Shown: one piece after another, positions 8,823-20,548 of the stretch
How the letters are laid out: each line of letters opens with the position of its first letter
How positions within the stretch are numbered: the stretch's first letter is position 1
From: Dactylellina haptotyla
Taxonomy: Eukaryota; Ascomycota; Orbiliomycetes; Orbiliales; Orbiliaceae
DNA: 64,000 nt
NCBI GenBank assembly: GCA_031310005.1
Contig: CM062384.1
Span: forward strand, 1,984,001-2,048,000
Direction of reading: 5' to 3'
Translations under genes and position numbers: made by a program
The notes under the pieces: model-generated
Told to the model about the DNA's origin: nothing
What the model saw: only the letters and a program-made list of their open reading frames with translations
The model's database searches: none

Positions 8823-11519
8823 ATGAATGAGGTTCTCACAAATGGCTCGCGTCCATCCCCTACTCCCTCGAACCCGCCATCTGTCAGAAATCTCGCCCCG
8901 GCTATCGACCTCCCAAACGCTGGTACCGATAGCGAAATACGATGTTTCTGCGGATACGATCAGGACGACGGCTTCACAATCCAATGCGACAAGTGTTCTC
9001 ACTGGCAACACGGTAGCTGTGTCAAAATAAATCCCAAAAACGTCCCTGACACCTTCATTTGCTATTACTGCGAGGCCCGAGATTTGCAACAATCCGATGT
9101 CAAGAGAGCTAAGGATCTCCAGTCGAAACGGATCGAGGCAGAGGGACGCAAGACGCAACCTCAACCCAAACGTTCAGCCGCTACCTCTCACCGAAAACGT
9201 GAAACCAACGGCTCTGGCCACGGTAGAAGTTATTCGGAAACCACCGCACAAAAACCTCAGAGCCCTAAAGAACACGCCGCCGCCGCCGCAACAAACACCA
9301 ACACCGCCAAACCTCCCAGAGGGAGGCAGCGACCGATATCTACCCAGGCCCACACAAACCTCCCGGACACCTCGGCTTCTCCGGACGAACACTCGCCTAC
9401 AGGCAAAAGCCCAAGCATAGAGAGGGAGATCGGCTCAGACTCTGAGGTTCCTCCGTCGGTCTACACCAAGGAATACAGCCCGATATCATGTAACACCATC
9501 GTCTCGCCTGAAGTGGACCACAAGATCAAAACGTGGACCCACGATGCCTTGGATCGTACAAAAAATGCGATAGCGACCACAGAGTCCTCAGTGCCCTGCA
9601 CACCTAGACGATACTCCACCTCGGAATTCCACGAACTCATCCCTTCCGGCCACACCGTACGATGGGTGACTTCTCCCGAAGAACTGTCCCCCTTGGGGCT
9701 GCCACTCATCCGCTTGGTTGCCGACACGCCTTCGAAAGCCGACCAATTTGTCATCGAATACGTCGGGGAAATTGGCTCCAAAACAAGCTATATACAAGAC
9801 AATTTGAATCAGTACCAAAGAATACGTCATCCTAAGGCGTTTGTGCTCTTTCACCCTCAGCTACCGATATATATTGATGCAAGAAGATGCGGTTCAGAGG
9901 CTAGATTCGTCCGGAGGAGTTGTCACCCGAACCTAAAGTTCGAGACGATGATAATCAACGGCACCGATCTGAGATTTGCTCTGTACACGAACCAACCGAT
10001 AGAACGGGGTGCCGAAATAACTATCGGTTGGGAGTGGGATTCTTCCCTCCCCTTCAACAAATTACTCGAAGATGCGTCGGCTGAGGATCTGGATCCTGAC
10101 CAACTTCAGAAAATGACAAAATGGGCTGAAGTCATCACCACAACCGTCGGCGAGTGTGCCTGTGCTGATCGAGAAACATGCATCATGGCCCGCTTAAAAG
10201 GGGATGCTCCGGTCGGAAAGTCGAAAAAGGCCTCCAAGTCGGGCACCAAACGCCGCTGGAGAGAGATGCAGGACCCAAACACCATTACCGGCCGAGATGG
10301 TAGCCCCGAAAAACACGACCCTGAAAACAAGTACAAGAGACGCTCTTCCAGTACATCGTCCCACCGCAAGTCAGAAAGCAGAGATCGAACTCCTACCTCT
10401 CTGATATCTGGTGATATCACACAGAGCAGTGTAATTACCGATCAAAATTCTTCCGCGCGGGAAGCAAGAAAGATGAAAGAAACCATCAATCTGATTGAAA
10501 AATTGACCAATCCGGACTCATCGCACAACAGGGGCAAGCGAGTGAAGCGGTCAGGTCCGTCGACCGTAGCCCAATCGGCTCCACCCAGCGCAGCACCGGA
10601 TCTCACGGAAAAGCAAGCAAAACCGTCTTCCGACCAACAACAACCCATTCATTCCACGAACGTGCAGGCATCCGTGCTCCCTGATGCGGTCCATCCTACT
10701 CAGAAGGTGATGCAAATCAACGGAGTCTCACCACCTCGGGTTAAACCCAAAGTTTCCTACGTGGATGGAGGCGTTCAAACGGATATTGATATCGTCGCCC
10801 GATCACCAGCCCACTCTCTACCCACAAGCAGAAAGATGCGCATCCTCGCCCAGTTTAGAGCACAGAGTCAAAGAGAAAGCCTTTTGAAAAAGCAACTCTC
10901 TATCGTTAAAGAGGAATCACCCGCCAGGGAAATCAAGACTGAAGATGTTGTCATGACGGATATCGACATTATCATGCAGGCGATCTCTCCGGTACAACCT
11001 GCTATTGTTGACATTCAAGCTGACGCTGAGGACATATTGATCGAGCCTGCTTCCGACCCAAGCCTAGTTTCCGCCGATGGTTCTAACGACCAGAGCGTTC
11101 CTTCTAATTCCACCACAAGCCCCATAGGGCTCCACGTTCAACTACCTCCAGCTCCTATATTCGCCAACATGCCATCCACACCGGCATTGCAGGGGACGAC
11201 GAAACCACCCTTTCCAACTCCTGGCTCGACCACTTCTCCGCTGTCTCCAGTTCAACCCCAGACGCCCAGTGGTCCGCCTACCGCTCCCTCTTCTCTGCCA
11301 ACACCACCAGCTGCCGCTGCTCCAACCGCTCGTAAAAAGATGAGCCTTAGCGATTACACCCGTAAGAAGGCAGAGTCGGCAGAAAAGGATAAACCGGTGC
11401 CGACTGGCAATCTCTATCCAATTACAGACGATATGGAAGTGAACGGAATCAAGATGGAACCCAGTACCGCAATGGATCTGGATCCTCCGCCTTCAACAGT
11501 CCCGATCAACGGACCTTGA
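8823..11519 (+). CDS. SET3: PHD-finger and SET-domain protein, SET3-like (Set3C histone deacetylase complex)
   Basis: A single exon of 898 aa. A PHD finger occupies about residues 38-87 (CFCGYDQDDGFTIQCDKC, HWQHGSCV, FICYYCEAR), with the Cys4-His-Cys3 ligand pattern. A low-complexity basic linker follows, then a SET domain at about 275-405 with IEYVGEIG, YIDARRCGSEARFVRRSCHP and EITIGWEWD. The NHSC motif of active methyltransferases reads RRSC here, as in Set3/MLL5-type proteins, which are thought to lack methyltransferase activity. In yeast Set3 binds H3K4me through its PHD finger and scaffolds a histone deacetylase complex. The C-terminal half is disordered and rich in S, P, T and Q, with acidic patches. 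The start is the first ATG after the leader. SET3 is preferred over other SET families because of the PHD-then-SET order. Confidence 0.85.
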   Translation: MNEVLTNGSRPSPTPSNPPSVRNLAPAIDLPNAGTDSEIRCFCGYDQDDGFTIQCDKCSHWQHGSCVKINPKNVPDTFICYYCEARDLQQSDVKRAKDLQSKRIEAEGRKTQPQPKRSAATSHRKRETNGSGHGRSYSETTAQKPQSPKEHAAAAATNTNTAKPPRGRQRPISTQAHTNLPDTSASPDEHSPTGKSPSIEREIGSDSEVPPSVYTKEYSPISCNTIVSPEVDHKIKTWTHDALDRTKNAIATTESSVPCTPRRYSTSEFHELIPSGHTVRWVTSPEELSPLGLPLIRLVADTPSKADQFVIEYVGEIGSKTSYIQDNLNQYQRIRHPKAFVLFHPQLPIYIDARRCGSEARFVRRSCHPNLKFETMIINGTDLRFALYTNQPIERGAEITIGWEWDSSLPFNKLLEDASAEDLDPDQLQKMTKWAEVITTTVGECACADRETCIMARLKGDAPVGKSKKASKSGTKRRWREMQDPNTITGRDGSPEKHDPENKYKRRSSSTSSHRKSESRDRTPTSLISGDITQSSVITDQNSSAREARKMKETINLIEKLTNPDSSHNRGKRVKRSGPSTVAQSAPPSAAPDLTEKQAKPSSDQQQPIHSTNVQASVLPDAVHPTQKVMQINGVSPPRVKPKVSYVDGGVQTDIDIVARSPAHSLPTSRKMRILAQFRAQSQRESLLKKQLSIVKEESPAREIKTEDVVMTDIDIIMQAISPVQPAIVDIQADAEDILIEPASDPSLVSADGSNDQSVPSNSTTSPIGLHVQLPPAPIFANMPSTPALQGTTKPPFPTPGSTTSPLSPVQPQTPSGPPTAPSSLPTPPAAAAPTARKKMSLSDYTRKKAESAEKDKPVPTGNLYPITDDMEVNGIKMEPSTAMDLDPPPSTVPINGP

Positions 11520-12628
11520 AAGAGTTGACGACGATGAGGTTTTGCAACGCAAACAATTTAAAAGGGGCGTTTTGTCTTGATTTTGTGACCGTCTCCCGTT
11601 TTTCTGTTTATTTTTATTTTTTGAAATGAGCCTTTTAGATACCTCTGTCACGGTGGCTGGGAGTTTTCCGGAGTTTCTTTTTCGTGTTTTGCTTAGTCTT
11701 GGGCGGTTCATTTCTTGTTGATATCCTTTTTCCTTTTTCTTTCCCTTCTCTTTCATATGTTGGGTCTTTACTTTTCAGCTTTCCTTTTCTCTTCTCAGGA
11801 CCATTATGATACTATATTCCTCTTTTAGTCCCTTGCGAAGTTGGTTATTGGCGATATTTTTTCTTTGACACTTCCGATTTTGCAATACCTTGTCTCATCT
11901 CCACCCTCCGTCTCTCTTTGCAGGGTTTCAAAAAAAATCTCACCTGTCTCCTGTTCGGGCTTTGCATATATGTCTTTACGGCTGGGGGCGTCACAAAACT
12001 ATGAAAAGCTACCGATTTACCTTTTAACTCTTCCCTTCTCTTGGAAAAATCTTCTTTCCTCCTTATTTCTTGTAAATTCACTATTTTTTCTCTTCCGAAG
12101 AGTGTTAGTGTTATATGGAAAGAAAGAAAGAAAGAAGACTCTACCGGATACTTATGATTTTCTCTCTCTTTACCCTGTCCCAAACATACTAGCTATCCAA
12201 TGAATGAAACAATATATAGAAAACACAGTCTATTACTGTGTTGTATGCTCTATACTTCCTTCCGTCACAGTAGTTTCGAGAAGGTCAATTAACATGCGAT
12301 TATTTGCTACTGCGTCGCTGAGTGCCTGAGGTGGTCGCGCTAACTTGTGAGGTTCATTCTTATAGAGTACCCGAGCTACAATTACAAACTACTTACTTTC
12401 ACCTGCTATGTTAACGATCGACTAGTTCTGAAAGGAAGAGAAGAAATTACAGCAGTTGCGATAGTTGAGAGGAGAAAAAGAATCGAAATTACAACCCCAT
12501 GAAAATAATAGTAGTAATAATGAAGACGACAAAAAAAAAAAAAAAAAAAAAGGAAGCTCATTGAAACACCGTTGTAGCAAAATACAGAGGCGCAAAAGGA
12601 AACCACAATACACTAAGGAATATCACGT
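11520..12628. other. Convergent intergenic region with long T-rich 3' flank and A-tract
   Basis: Downstream of SET3 the + strand is T- and CT-rich for about 700 bp, probably 3' UTR. A 21-bp A-tract is at 12531-12551. Overlapping short ORFs show low-complexity Phe/Leu/Ser products and are not called. Confidence 0.5.
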
Positions 12629-15126
12629 TTAATTGCCGGCCTTCTTATAGGCTTCATCAATCTCGGCCTTGTAGTTCTCGGTCAGACCTTTTCGGTTGAG
12701 TTTCATGGCAGCGGTGAGGAGACCCTACAGTGGCACAGTTGTTAGGCTCTCTGCTGTGAAAGTTATTTCGGTTAAAAATGAAAAGAAACTTACGCTCTGA
12801 GGGGTCCATTCCCCTTCGGCAATGACAACACCGTCAATAATTTCGATACCTGCGAGACCTCCCTTTCGTCCAACGGAAACGAGATCTTTCAAAACAGCAG
12901 CTTGAATCTTAGGGTTATGAGCTATAGTCTCCAATTCATCGGAACCAACACCGAGATCGCGAGCCAACGTTTTGACGTTGGCTTCGTGGGGCTGGATAAG
13001 AGCGACAGGCTTGGCCTTCTGAGGGTCGGCATAAATGCAAATGTTGGCTACATAAGCACAAGATCTGTAGACGGATTCGAGCTATAGGAGCACAATGTTA
13101 ACGCTAGTTTTACGTAGTAGATAGATATTATAAATACCTTTTCGAGAGCGATATATTCTCCGTGGAGGGTTTTGACCAAGTTCTTCTTTCTGTCGATGAT
13201 TTTCAAGTGGCCCTGGGGAGTCCATTCGCCGACGTCACCAGTTTTGAACCATCCGTCTTCCGAGTAAGCCTCGCTGGTTTCCTTTTCATTATTATAGTAC
13301 TTCTCAGCGACGGCTGGTCCGCGGATCCAGATTTCTCCCTGTGGTGGGTTGCTAGAGGCAGAATAACCGGCATCAAGGTAGTCAACTAATTTGATTTCAA
13401 CCGCTCCGGTGGGTGCTCCTAGCGAGGTAGTCGAGAACTGGTGGGGATTCATGATACACCCGTTGCTAAAGACATATGAGTAACTCATTCAGAAGTAGGA
13501 GTATGGCTTCACTTACGCGCAGGTCTCGGTTAAACCGTAGCCGATAATCATTGGAGCAATAGCCATAGAAATGAAATGCTGTGTCTCCTTAGACAACGGA
13601 CCACCACCGTTGAAGCAGACTCTGAGTCTACCACCGGTAGCCTCACGAATCTTGCTGAATACAACCGCATCGAGAATAGCAGTTCCTGGGATTCCAGTGT
13701 TCAAGAAAAAAGATTTCGCAGACATGGCACCCCAGAAGAGCTTTTGACGGATGGACGGTAGCTGCTTGACCCTGATCTCGATACCCTTTTTGACAGTTTC
13801 CCAAACTTGCGGGACACCGACGAGGATCGTAGGCTTCAATTCACGGATGTCGCCGGCGCAGTTCTTCATTGAGGCGTCAGTTAAGGTTCTAATAGCACCG
13901 TAACCCATAGTACCACCCCAGTAGAGGACAACATTTTCGAAAGCGAATTCGAGGATGTGGGCAAGCGGGAGGTAAGTGAGGAGAGTGTCCTCGCCACCAA
14001 CGAAATCGCCCACAGCGGTGTGAATTCCAGCAACTGTGAATTGATTAGAATGAACAGATCATTTGTAGTTGCGTATATTAACTTACTGGCACCGATAACG
14101 TTTGATTGTTTGATGTAGACACCCTTTGGGGTACCGGTGGAACCAGACGTGTACATGATGCAGGCCAGGTCCTCAGCTGTAGATGGGCTGGGTTCGACAG
14201 GGTGCTCTTTCCCTCGTGCTTTAACATCCTCCCACGAAAGGATGGTAAGGTGCGGGTGAGCAGTCTGGAGCTTCTCCTTATGTTCCTCGTTTGGTGGACC
14301 ATCGGCGTCATTATAGATGACGACTGTGACCTCTTTGGCGGATTTTAGGGGCTCGATAAGGTTGTTGAGAAGATGGGCATCGAGGACGATGGCTTTGGCG
14401 CCTGTTTCGGTGAGGGCGTGGGTAAGACCGCTTTGTCCGAGGGTGTCATAGGCAGTTGTGATGGCCATTCCCTGGGACATGGCAGCTGCACAATGTTAGC
14501 TCGTTTTCTCATCTCGCATCGCTCTCGATTCTAAACATACCGTGAGCACTAGACAACCATTGTACACTATAAACCAAATTTGCACATGTTAGCTGCAACT
14601 GAACAAACAAAATGTGCCGAGACTGAAACAAAATCCCGCTATTTTCTTCAAGAGAATCTCAACGGTGTCACCTCCGAAGCGTGAGTATTTACCTTGTGGC
14701 AGCGTAAATTTGTATTCTATCACCCTTCCTAAGCCCGAGAGAGACGAAGCCTCCAGCAAGATCTAAGCAGAGCTGATGATATTCGGAATAGGTGATAAAG
14801 TTATAGGGCGATTTCTCAAAGTACGACCACTCCTTTGGAACCTCAGTCTCCTTCCCGTCAACGACCTTCTTGATCATTTTGGTTTCCTTGTGCATCTGGA
14901 TCAACTTTCTCCAGCCGACACATCGGATGTCCTTGTACTTGGTGGCGCTCCTGACGACGATATCCCAGACGGTGTTGACGTCGTCCGAAGGGCGGTGCCA
15001 GAGGCCGTCCTTAGCCATCGGATGTCTCCGCGGGATACTCTCTCCATCGACCTTGAGGGCATCGGGGACCTCGACGGAGAAGGGCCCCTTGGCTGACATA
15101 ACAGGGTACAGGTGTCCTCCTTTCAT
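12629..15126 (-). CDS. FAA1: Long-chain fatty acid-CoA ligase (FAA1/FAA4 type)
   Basis: Seven exons in transcript order, 15126-14693, 14566-14541, 14485-14087, 14033-13517, 13465-13138, 13081-12794 and 12724-12629, give 695 aa. The AMP-binding fold shows CIMYTSGSTGTPKGVYI (P-loop motif), LTYLPLAHILEFAFENV, RVCFNGGGPLSKET, MIIGYGLTETCA and DGWFKTGDVGEW, followed by the FACS-type IIDRKKNLVKTLHGEYI. The enzyme activates C12-C20 fatty acids to acyl-CoA with ATP, supplying lipid synthesis, beta-oxidation and protein acylation; Faa1/Faa4 work at the plasma membrane, ER and lipid droplets. Exon 2 is only 26 nt (VQWLSSAH) and is needed to keep the frame into AAMSQGMAITTAYDTLG. The C-terminal KAGN lacks a peroxisomal SKL, arguing against the FAA2 class. 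Confidence 0.94.
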
Positions 15127-17243
15127 GGTGAAAGGTTGCTGATGGTGTGTCTACGGGCGTTTTTGACCTATATAGCGAACGAATTCAGATCAGGTTAGCA
15201 AGGACGGTTTTTGCCCCCAGTAATACGGCGCTGTAACTCCGTCTCACATCCAAAGAGCGAGAGCGAAGGACGTGAATAAGAGATGGGCGTACGCAACGCG
15301 CGAAAACAGAGAAAACGGCCACACGCACAGAGGCACCAACGGCAGAAAATGACGTCGATGGCCCAAACGTCTCTCAACAAAGGGCAGAAAAGGGAGAAAA
15401 AAAGTAGGGGCAAAAACGAGCCTGAACAGCAGAACCAAAGGGCTAACCTAGGAGTATTCTTGAGGATCTATGAGAGTAGAAAGACTGGTGGGAGAAGGGG
15501 AGAGCAGGTGGGAGAATGTCTGGACAGGCTAGGAGGATTTTGTTGGGAGGTGATGAGCAGAGCGGTCTGGTGTACAGCAGCTCTCCACTCACGTCCACTT
15601 GGGAATAGGCGAGACGGGGAATGTGCTTGTCGCAGAAACAAGCAGGTCGGAAGAACAGGAAGAGAGGCACGGAGCAGAAGAGAGCTTGGGGCTCATTTAC
15701 TTGGGCGCGCGGGAATAAAGTCTTGAGACGTTCCGTTTGCGAGCGGAGAACGCAGGTCTTTCTTTTCTATGCTTCTTCTTCTTCTTCTTCTTCTCCTCCT
15801 CCTGCTCTGCTGATACCAAACCCTTAAAGAACTTGGAGTGCAATCAAGTGATCGGGCCGATCTGGGGTAAGGGAGAGTTCGGAACAGATGTGGAGAAAAC
15901 CAACCGGGGGCGGTACATCATCGCTATCATCCAGGGACTTACCTGCGTACGATGTGGAGATTCAATCCACTTCTTCTTTTTACAATGTGTTTGCACAAAA
16001 AAACCGGAGAAGAAGATTTGCTGAGAGGGCGCTCGCGGTACCGTCGAGTGTGACAGACAGGACAGGCGAGATATAAAAGGTAGAGAAGGGGACACGACGA
16101 CCTGACTCAGCAAGGGCGGGAAAAAGGTGGTTGGCAGAAAGGAACGAAGGATTTGTGGTCCCGCTCGATTCGATTGCTTGGAATAATCAATAATAATCAG
16201 CTTCCGGTCAGAGCCAAGCGGATGCCGTTCTTTTAGGCTCTCGCGTCTTTTCTGGGCCAGCAGCCAGCTGATTTTACACCTGTCACCAAAGGACGCAGAC
16301 GGGTGGTCTCGCAGCGGTCGCGATATTACGATATTATGTAAAGTGACTGATAGTAACTTGCGGGTGCACTGCCCTCTAGTCTCTGCGCGGGATAGCTCGG
16401 GCTCGGGGCACTAGGACACAAGACGCCAGAAGGGCTGGGGGAGCTTGGCGGGGAGAGGTGGGAAACACTCGTCGAGGGTATCACCAGCAGACTGGGCGTT
16501 TCTTGGAGATGTTGGCGTTGGATCGAAGGCGGTCAGGCGACTGGTCGATGCCGTGGGCTTCTGTGCAACCGGAGGGCTTTTGTGATTTTATAATTACTTA
16601 CTTATGCTATACGGCGGAAAGGGACGGTTTCTGGGAAGGGACTCGAACGTGAGGACCGGCTCGTATAAGAACCTCCCCGCCTGCATTGTCTCGAGACCGT
16701 GATGTATTAATATCGCATTGGCAAACCGAGGCTGAAGCTCTCACCCGCGCGTCCTTCGTCTGAGAAGCTCCGGCGGGCGTGAATGTGATTTACCCTCGCG
16801 GCCGTCCAGACCTTCTCGTCGGGAACTAAAACGGATCCAAAAGACGCACGGAGCAGGTCCCAAGCCTGCTTGCCGTTTCCCATGGCGATGTTGGAGTGAG
16901 AAACATGTTCGAACATATGTCCCAGTCCCGTCCCTCCGACAAAGTACCGAGGCTCAACGCTTGGCTCTGTTGCACGTTGATAAATAAATAAAAAAAGGGC
17001 CTGCGAAAAGTCTGCGATAGCAAACCTGTCTCTCGCCTAAATTTCGCTTCTGAGCAGGTGGATAACTGCCACCATCGCTGTAAAATTGCATGCATAACAC
17101 CGTGCGTCCTCTAATTCTAATTGACGTCAGTTTGGCGATACCGTTCTAGTCCAGTCGCGCGAGCTCTCAGTCAAACTTTTCCCTTCTTTCTTCCTTTCTT
17201 CCTATCTCCGCCCCCAGCGAAATATTGAAATTGGAACGTAAAA
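15127..17243. other. Long intergenic region, divergent promoter of FAA1 and the methyltransferase
   Basis: About 2.1 kb without a supported gene. From about 15250 to 16150 the + strand is purine-rich, i.e. pyrimidine-rich on the FAA1 coding strand, as expected for its leader. A CTATATAG followed by the sequence leading to the FAA1 start (near 15170) could be a 5' UTR intron acceptor, but no donor was fixed. ORFs such as 15283-15726 are compositional. A (TTC)n-like tract is near 15776-15795. Confidence 0.45.
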
Positions 17244-17458
17244 ATGGAGGAGTTACTTTCCCTCCTTGATGAGGAAATCCAAGACCCCGAAGAAGGTTAG
17301 TAGTATATCGTTTTGCCTTCATAGGCAGATCAATGCTATCTCACTCACATAATTTCTGTCTTAGAGTGCTTTCTACTCTTTTCAAACAAGCCGAACAACA
17401 GGGTACGTGCGCGATATCTAACGTTTCAAACAAAACCTCGGTTTTATCCGTGATCGAA

Positions 17459-17489
<31 letters not shown>

Positions 17490-18319
17490 TTTCTCCCTGC
17501 TAACACCGCCATAAATAGGACCTGGGTTTCGTTAGCCGTACCGAATCCACCGTTTCAGTAGCCATCAATTCCCAGGATTTCACCATCCACCAGTCGCCTT
17601 CTCTTCTGGCTTCAACCAGAGAGGCAGGCACAACAGGGGCCGTTCTCTGGAAGGTGACCCCTTTGCTTGCAAGCTGGTTGACCCATCCTTCTAATCGAGC
17701 TGCTCAACATCTCCTGAAATCGACCTCCAATGTCCTTGAATTGGGAGCCGGGACCTCCGGCGTTCTCGCGCTTTCTCTAGCCTCGATAGTCGGAAACTAC
17801 TTTGCAACAGACCAGGAATACTGTCTCAAGCTCCTACGGAAGAATATCTCTGAGAATTACACCGAAAAGCCTATAAAAGCGAAGGGTAGCAGAAAGGCCA
17901 AACGCAATACCGAGGATTCGCAGACAAATATTACGGTTCTGCCCCTTGATTGGCAATTGACAGAATCATCATCAGTTCCTGATATCAAGGATAAGAGAAT
18001 TAATCTTGTTGTCGCCGCGGATTGCATCTACAATGAAAGCTTAGTTGATCCATTGGTTGACACCATGGCCGACTTGTGTGAGCTAAACAGAGATAGCAAT
18101 GATACAATATGTCTCGTAGCACAAGAGCTAAGGTCGCCAGACGTCCTTGACGCATTCATGAAGGCCTTTTGTGCAAAATTCCAGACGTGGCGCGTCCCGG
18201 ACACGCTATATAAAGACTGTGGGGATGGCGGCCGGGGACTCGTGGAGGGCGGCGGGTACGTTGTACATATCGGGATTTTAAAACAAAGTAAACTATATGC
18301 CTTCAAAAAAAAAACGTGA
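17244..18319 (+). CDS. EFM6: Protein-lysine N-methyltransferase, METTL21/Methyltransf_16 family (Efm6-like)
   Basis: Three exons, 17244-17295, 17365-17402 and 17519-18319, give 296 aa. It is a class I SAM-dependent methyltransferase: motif I is VLELGAGTSGVLALSLA, post-I is FATDQEYCLKLLRKNI, motif II is LVVAADCIYNESLVDPLVD, and the upstream LLASTREAGTTGAVLWKVTP is the family's E-G-TG-W segment. Yeast Efm6 methylates a lysine of elongation factor eEF1A in the cytosol, and the DQxxxxKLLxxN pattern favours that member, though related Efm enzymes cannot be excluded. A lysine-rich insert at about residues 126-150 is probably a loop. Intron 2 contains an (AT)n run at about 17467-17490. The second exon is 38 nt. 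Confidence 0.82.
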
Positions 18320-18541
18320 CGTAGAAACACGCAAAAGCAAGTTGAGAATACTGTCGTCTGCCCGTTCCTCGGTCAGACCCCAGTCCCGAGCAAGGTCAGA
18401 GAAGCTCGAGACCGCAAATTCAACCGAGCAGCTAGCTTCCCCAGCTTCGTTTGTAAACTAGAAAACACTCTATCTTGGCACCGAAAACTGCAATAATAAA
18501 AAATACACCTCCACAACTTTACCCATTAAAGAGCAGTCGGT

Positions 18542-20271
18542 ATGAGACGATCAATTGCAATGTCAGCAATTGTCAGGTCAAACAGCGGCCGTGGTTCGTT
18601 GCGCGCCCATACTCGAATCCCCTTTCTGGGCACCAGATACCAAAGCACCACGCCAGCAAAGTCCCGTCCTCTAGCAGGAATCCGAGTGCTCGACCTGACC
18701 AGAGTGCTCGCTGGGGTAGGTAACCGATAACCGAAAACCTACAACATTACCAACACTTTCTAACATTCTGCAGCCATACTGCACACAAATTCTCGGTGAT
18801 CTGGGGTAGGCCAAACATTATATGTTATTTGAAGTTTTTGGCATTTATGATATTATAGGGCGGATGTTATTAAAGTAGAGCATGCCACCCGAGGGGATGA
18901 CACTCGTGCTTGGGGGCCGCCATTTGCGCCACGCAAGGACGGGAAACCTGGTCCTGGAGAAAGTGCATATTTTTTAGCGGTAAGTAACCTTGTGTCTGTT
19001 TAATAGCTTTATCTAATACCATCTATAGGTCAATAGGTTGGTGAATTTCTTCGATACACAAGGAATAAGCTCACATCCTGAAGGAACAAACGGTCCTTGG
19101 GGCTAGACTTCAAAACCACCAGCGGCCAGGCAATTCTTAAGAGCCTTGCAAATACTAGTGACATTCTAGTAGAAAATTACCTTCCGGGGACACTGGCGAA
19201 ATACGGCCTAGATTACGAAAGTTTAAAGGCAGAGAACAAAGGTTTAATATACGCTAGCATCACGGGCTATGGCCAAACCGGACCATACAGCGCCAGAGCC
19301 GGGTATGATGTTATGGTTGAAGCGTGCGTTCCCTCGATCCACTTCGCCGAACCATCTAACTTCTCTGTAGAGAAATGGGTTTAATGCATATCACAGGAGA
19401 ACGCAGCGGCCCTCCGGTTAAAGTTGGCGTAGCAGTAACAGGTGGGATACTCCCCCCGACTAATATTCCCATTCTAATCGTTGATAGATTTAACGACTGG
19501 ACTGTACACTTCGAATGCAATTCTGGCGGCTCTCTTCTCTCGCAATCTTACATCTCAAGGCCAGCATATTGACATGTCATTATCTGACTGTCAAGTCGCA
19601 ACTCTGGCGAACATCGCGTCCTCGGTTCTTGTATCCGGGCAACGAGATGCAGGGAGGTGGGGTACTGCGCACCCAAGTATAGTTCCTTATGAAGCATTCC
19701 CGACATCAGATGGTAGTATCCTCCTTGGAGGTGGGAACGATAGGCTTTTTGGAATCCTTTGCAAAAGGATAGGTTTTCCGGAGTGGGCTGTTGACGAGAA
19801 ATTCGTGACAAATGATAAGAGAGTAGAACATAGACGTACATTGGTACCAATGATTGGTGATGAAACAAGAAAAAAGAAAACAAAGGTATATTCCAAGTCT
19901 CACCGTCGATAATCTCGACTGACTCTATTAGGAATGGTTGGATATTTTTGAAGGTAGCGGGATGCCTTACGCAGCGGTCAATGACGTGCACGACACGCTA
20001 ACACATGAACATGGTACGCAGTATCTCATTTTCGAGACTTCTCCCAGGTCTAACATTTGTAGTTTTGGCGCGAGGCATGGTACAAGAAGTGCATCACGAG
20101 GCTTGTGGACCAGTTAAGTTAGTGAACACACCATTTAAATTCTCCGATGCCGAAGCTTCTATCCGACACGCCCCACCAACGCTGGGCCAGAATACAGATG
20201 ACATTCTCCAAGAGCTGGGATTCACAGCGAATCAAATTGAAAACCTGAAGATAGAAGGAATAGTTGCTTAA
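18542..20271 (+). CDS. Class III CoA-transferase (SUGCT-like), probably mitochondrial
   Basis: Nine exons, 18542-18715, 18774-18805, 18859-18979, 19029-19036, 19084-19323, 19371-19441, 19488-19885, 19932-20013 and 20063-20271, give 444 aa. Family III (CaiB/BaiF) features are [86 protein letters not shown] and [18 protein letters not shown]; the Asp of DVMVEA corresponds to the family's catalytic aspartate. It resembles human SUGCT (C7orf10), which transfers CoA from succinyl- to glutaryl-type acids. An Arg/Ser-rich N-terminus without acidic residues looks like a mitochondrial presequence. Exon 4 is only 8 nt (GTCAATAG) and supplies the VNR of the invariant NRNKRSL motif. The exact acyl substrate is unknown. 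Confidence 0.88.
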
Positions 20272-20548
20272 TCTGTACTAGATTCGGGCGGAAATTGAGA
20301 GCGTTTGTCGAAAAGCAGACATACGTGGCCAAGTATATATAACATATATACAATCTGCGCTAGCCCCGAGGGCGGCGGGTTGGCGGCAGCAAATAAAATG
20401 TTAACCTTCTGAAAGATAGAAGTATACCTTTGCACATGAAAAAATAGGAATATAAAAGAGGTCATCCTTTTACTCTTTGTTTCGTCGTTGATCTTGGCCT
20501 ATCAGTCTAGGATTAAAATGTTGGGAGCGATTTTGTCCGCCTCGGATA

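Noticed and set aside
15283-15726. 147-codon ORF between FAA1 and the methyltransferase
   Set aside because: Arg/Lys/Gln-rich product with no motif in a purine-biased leader region; several overlapping ORFs occur on both strands.
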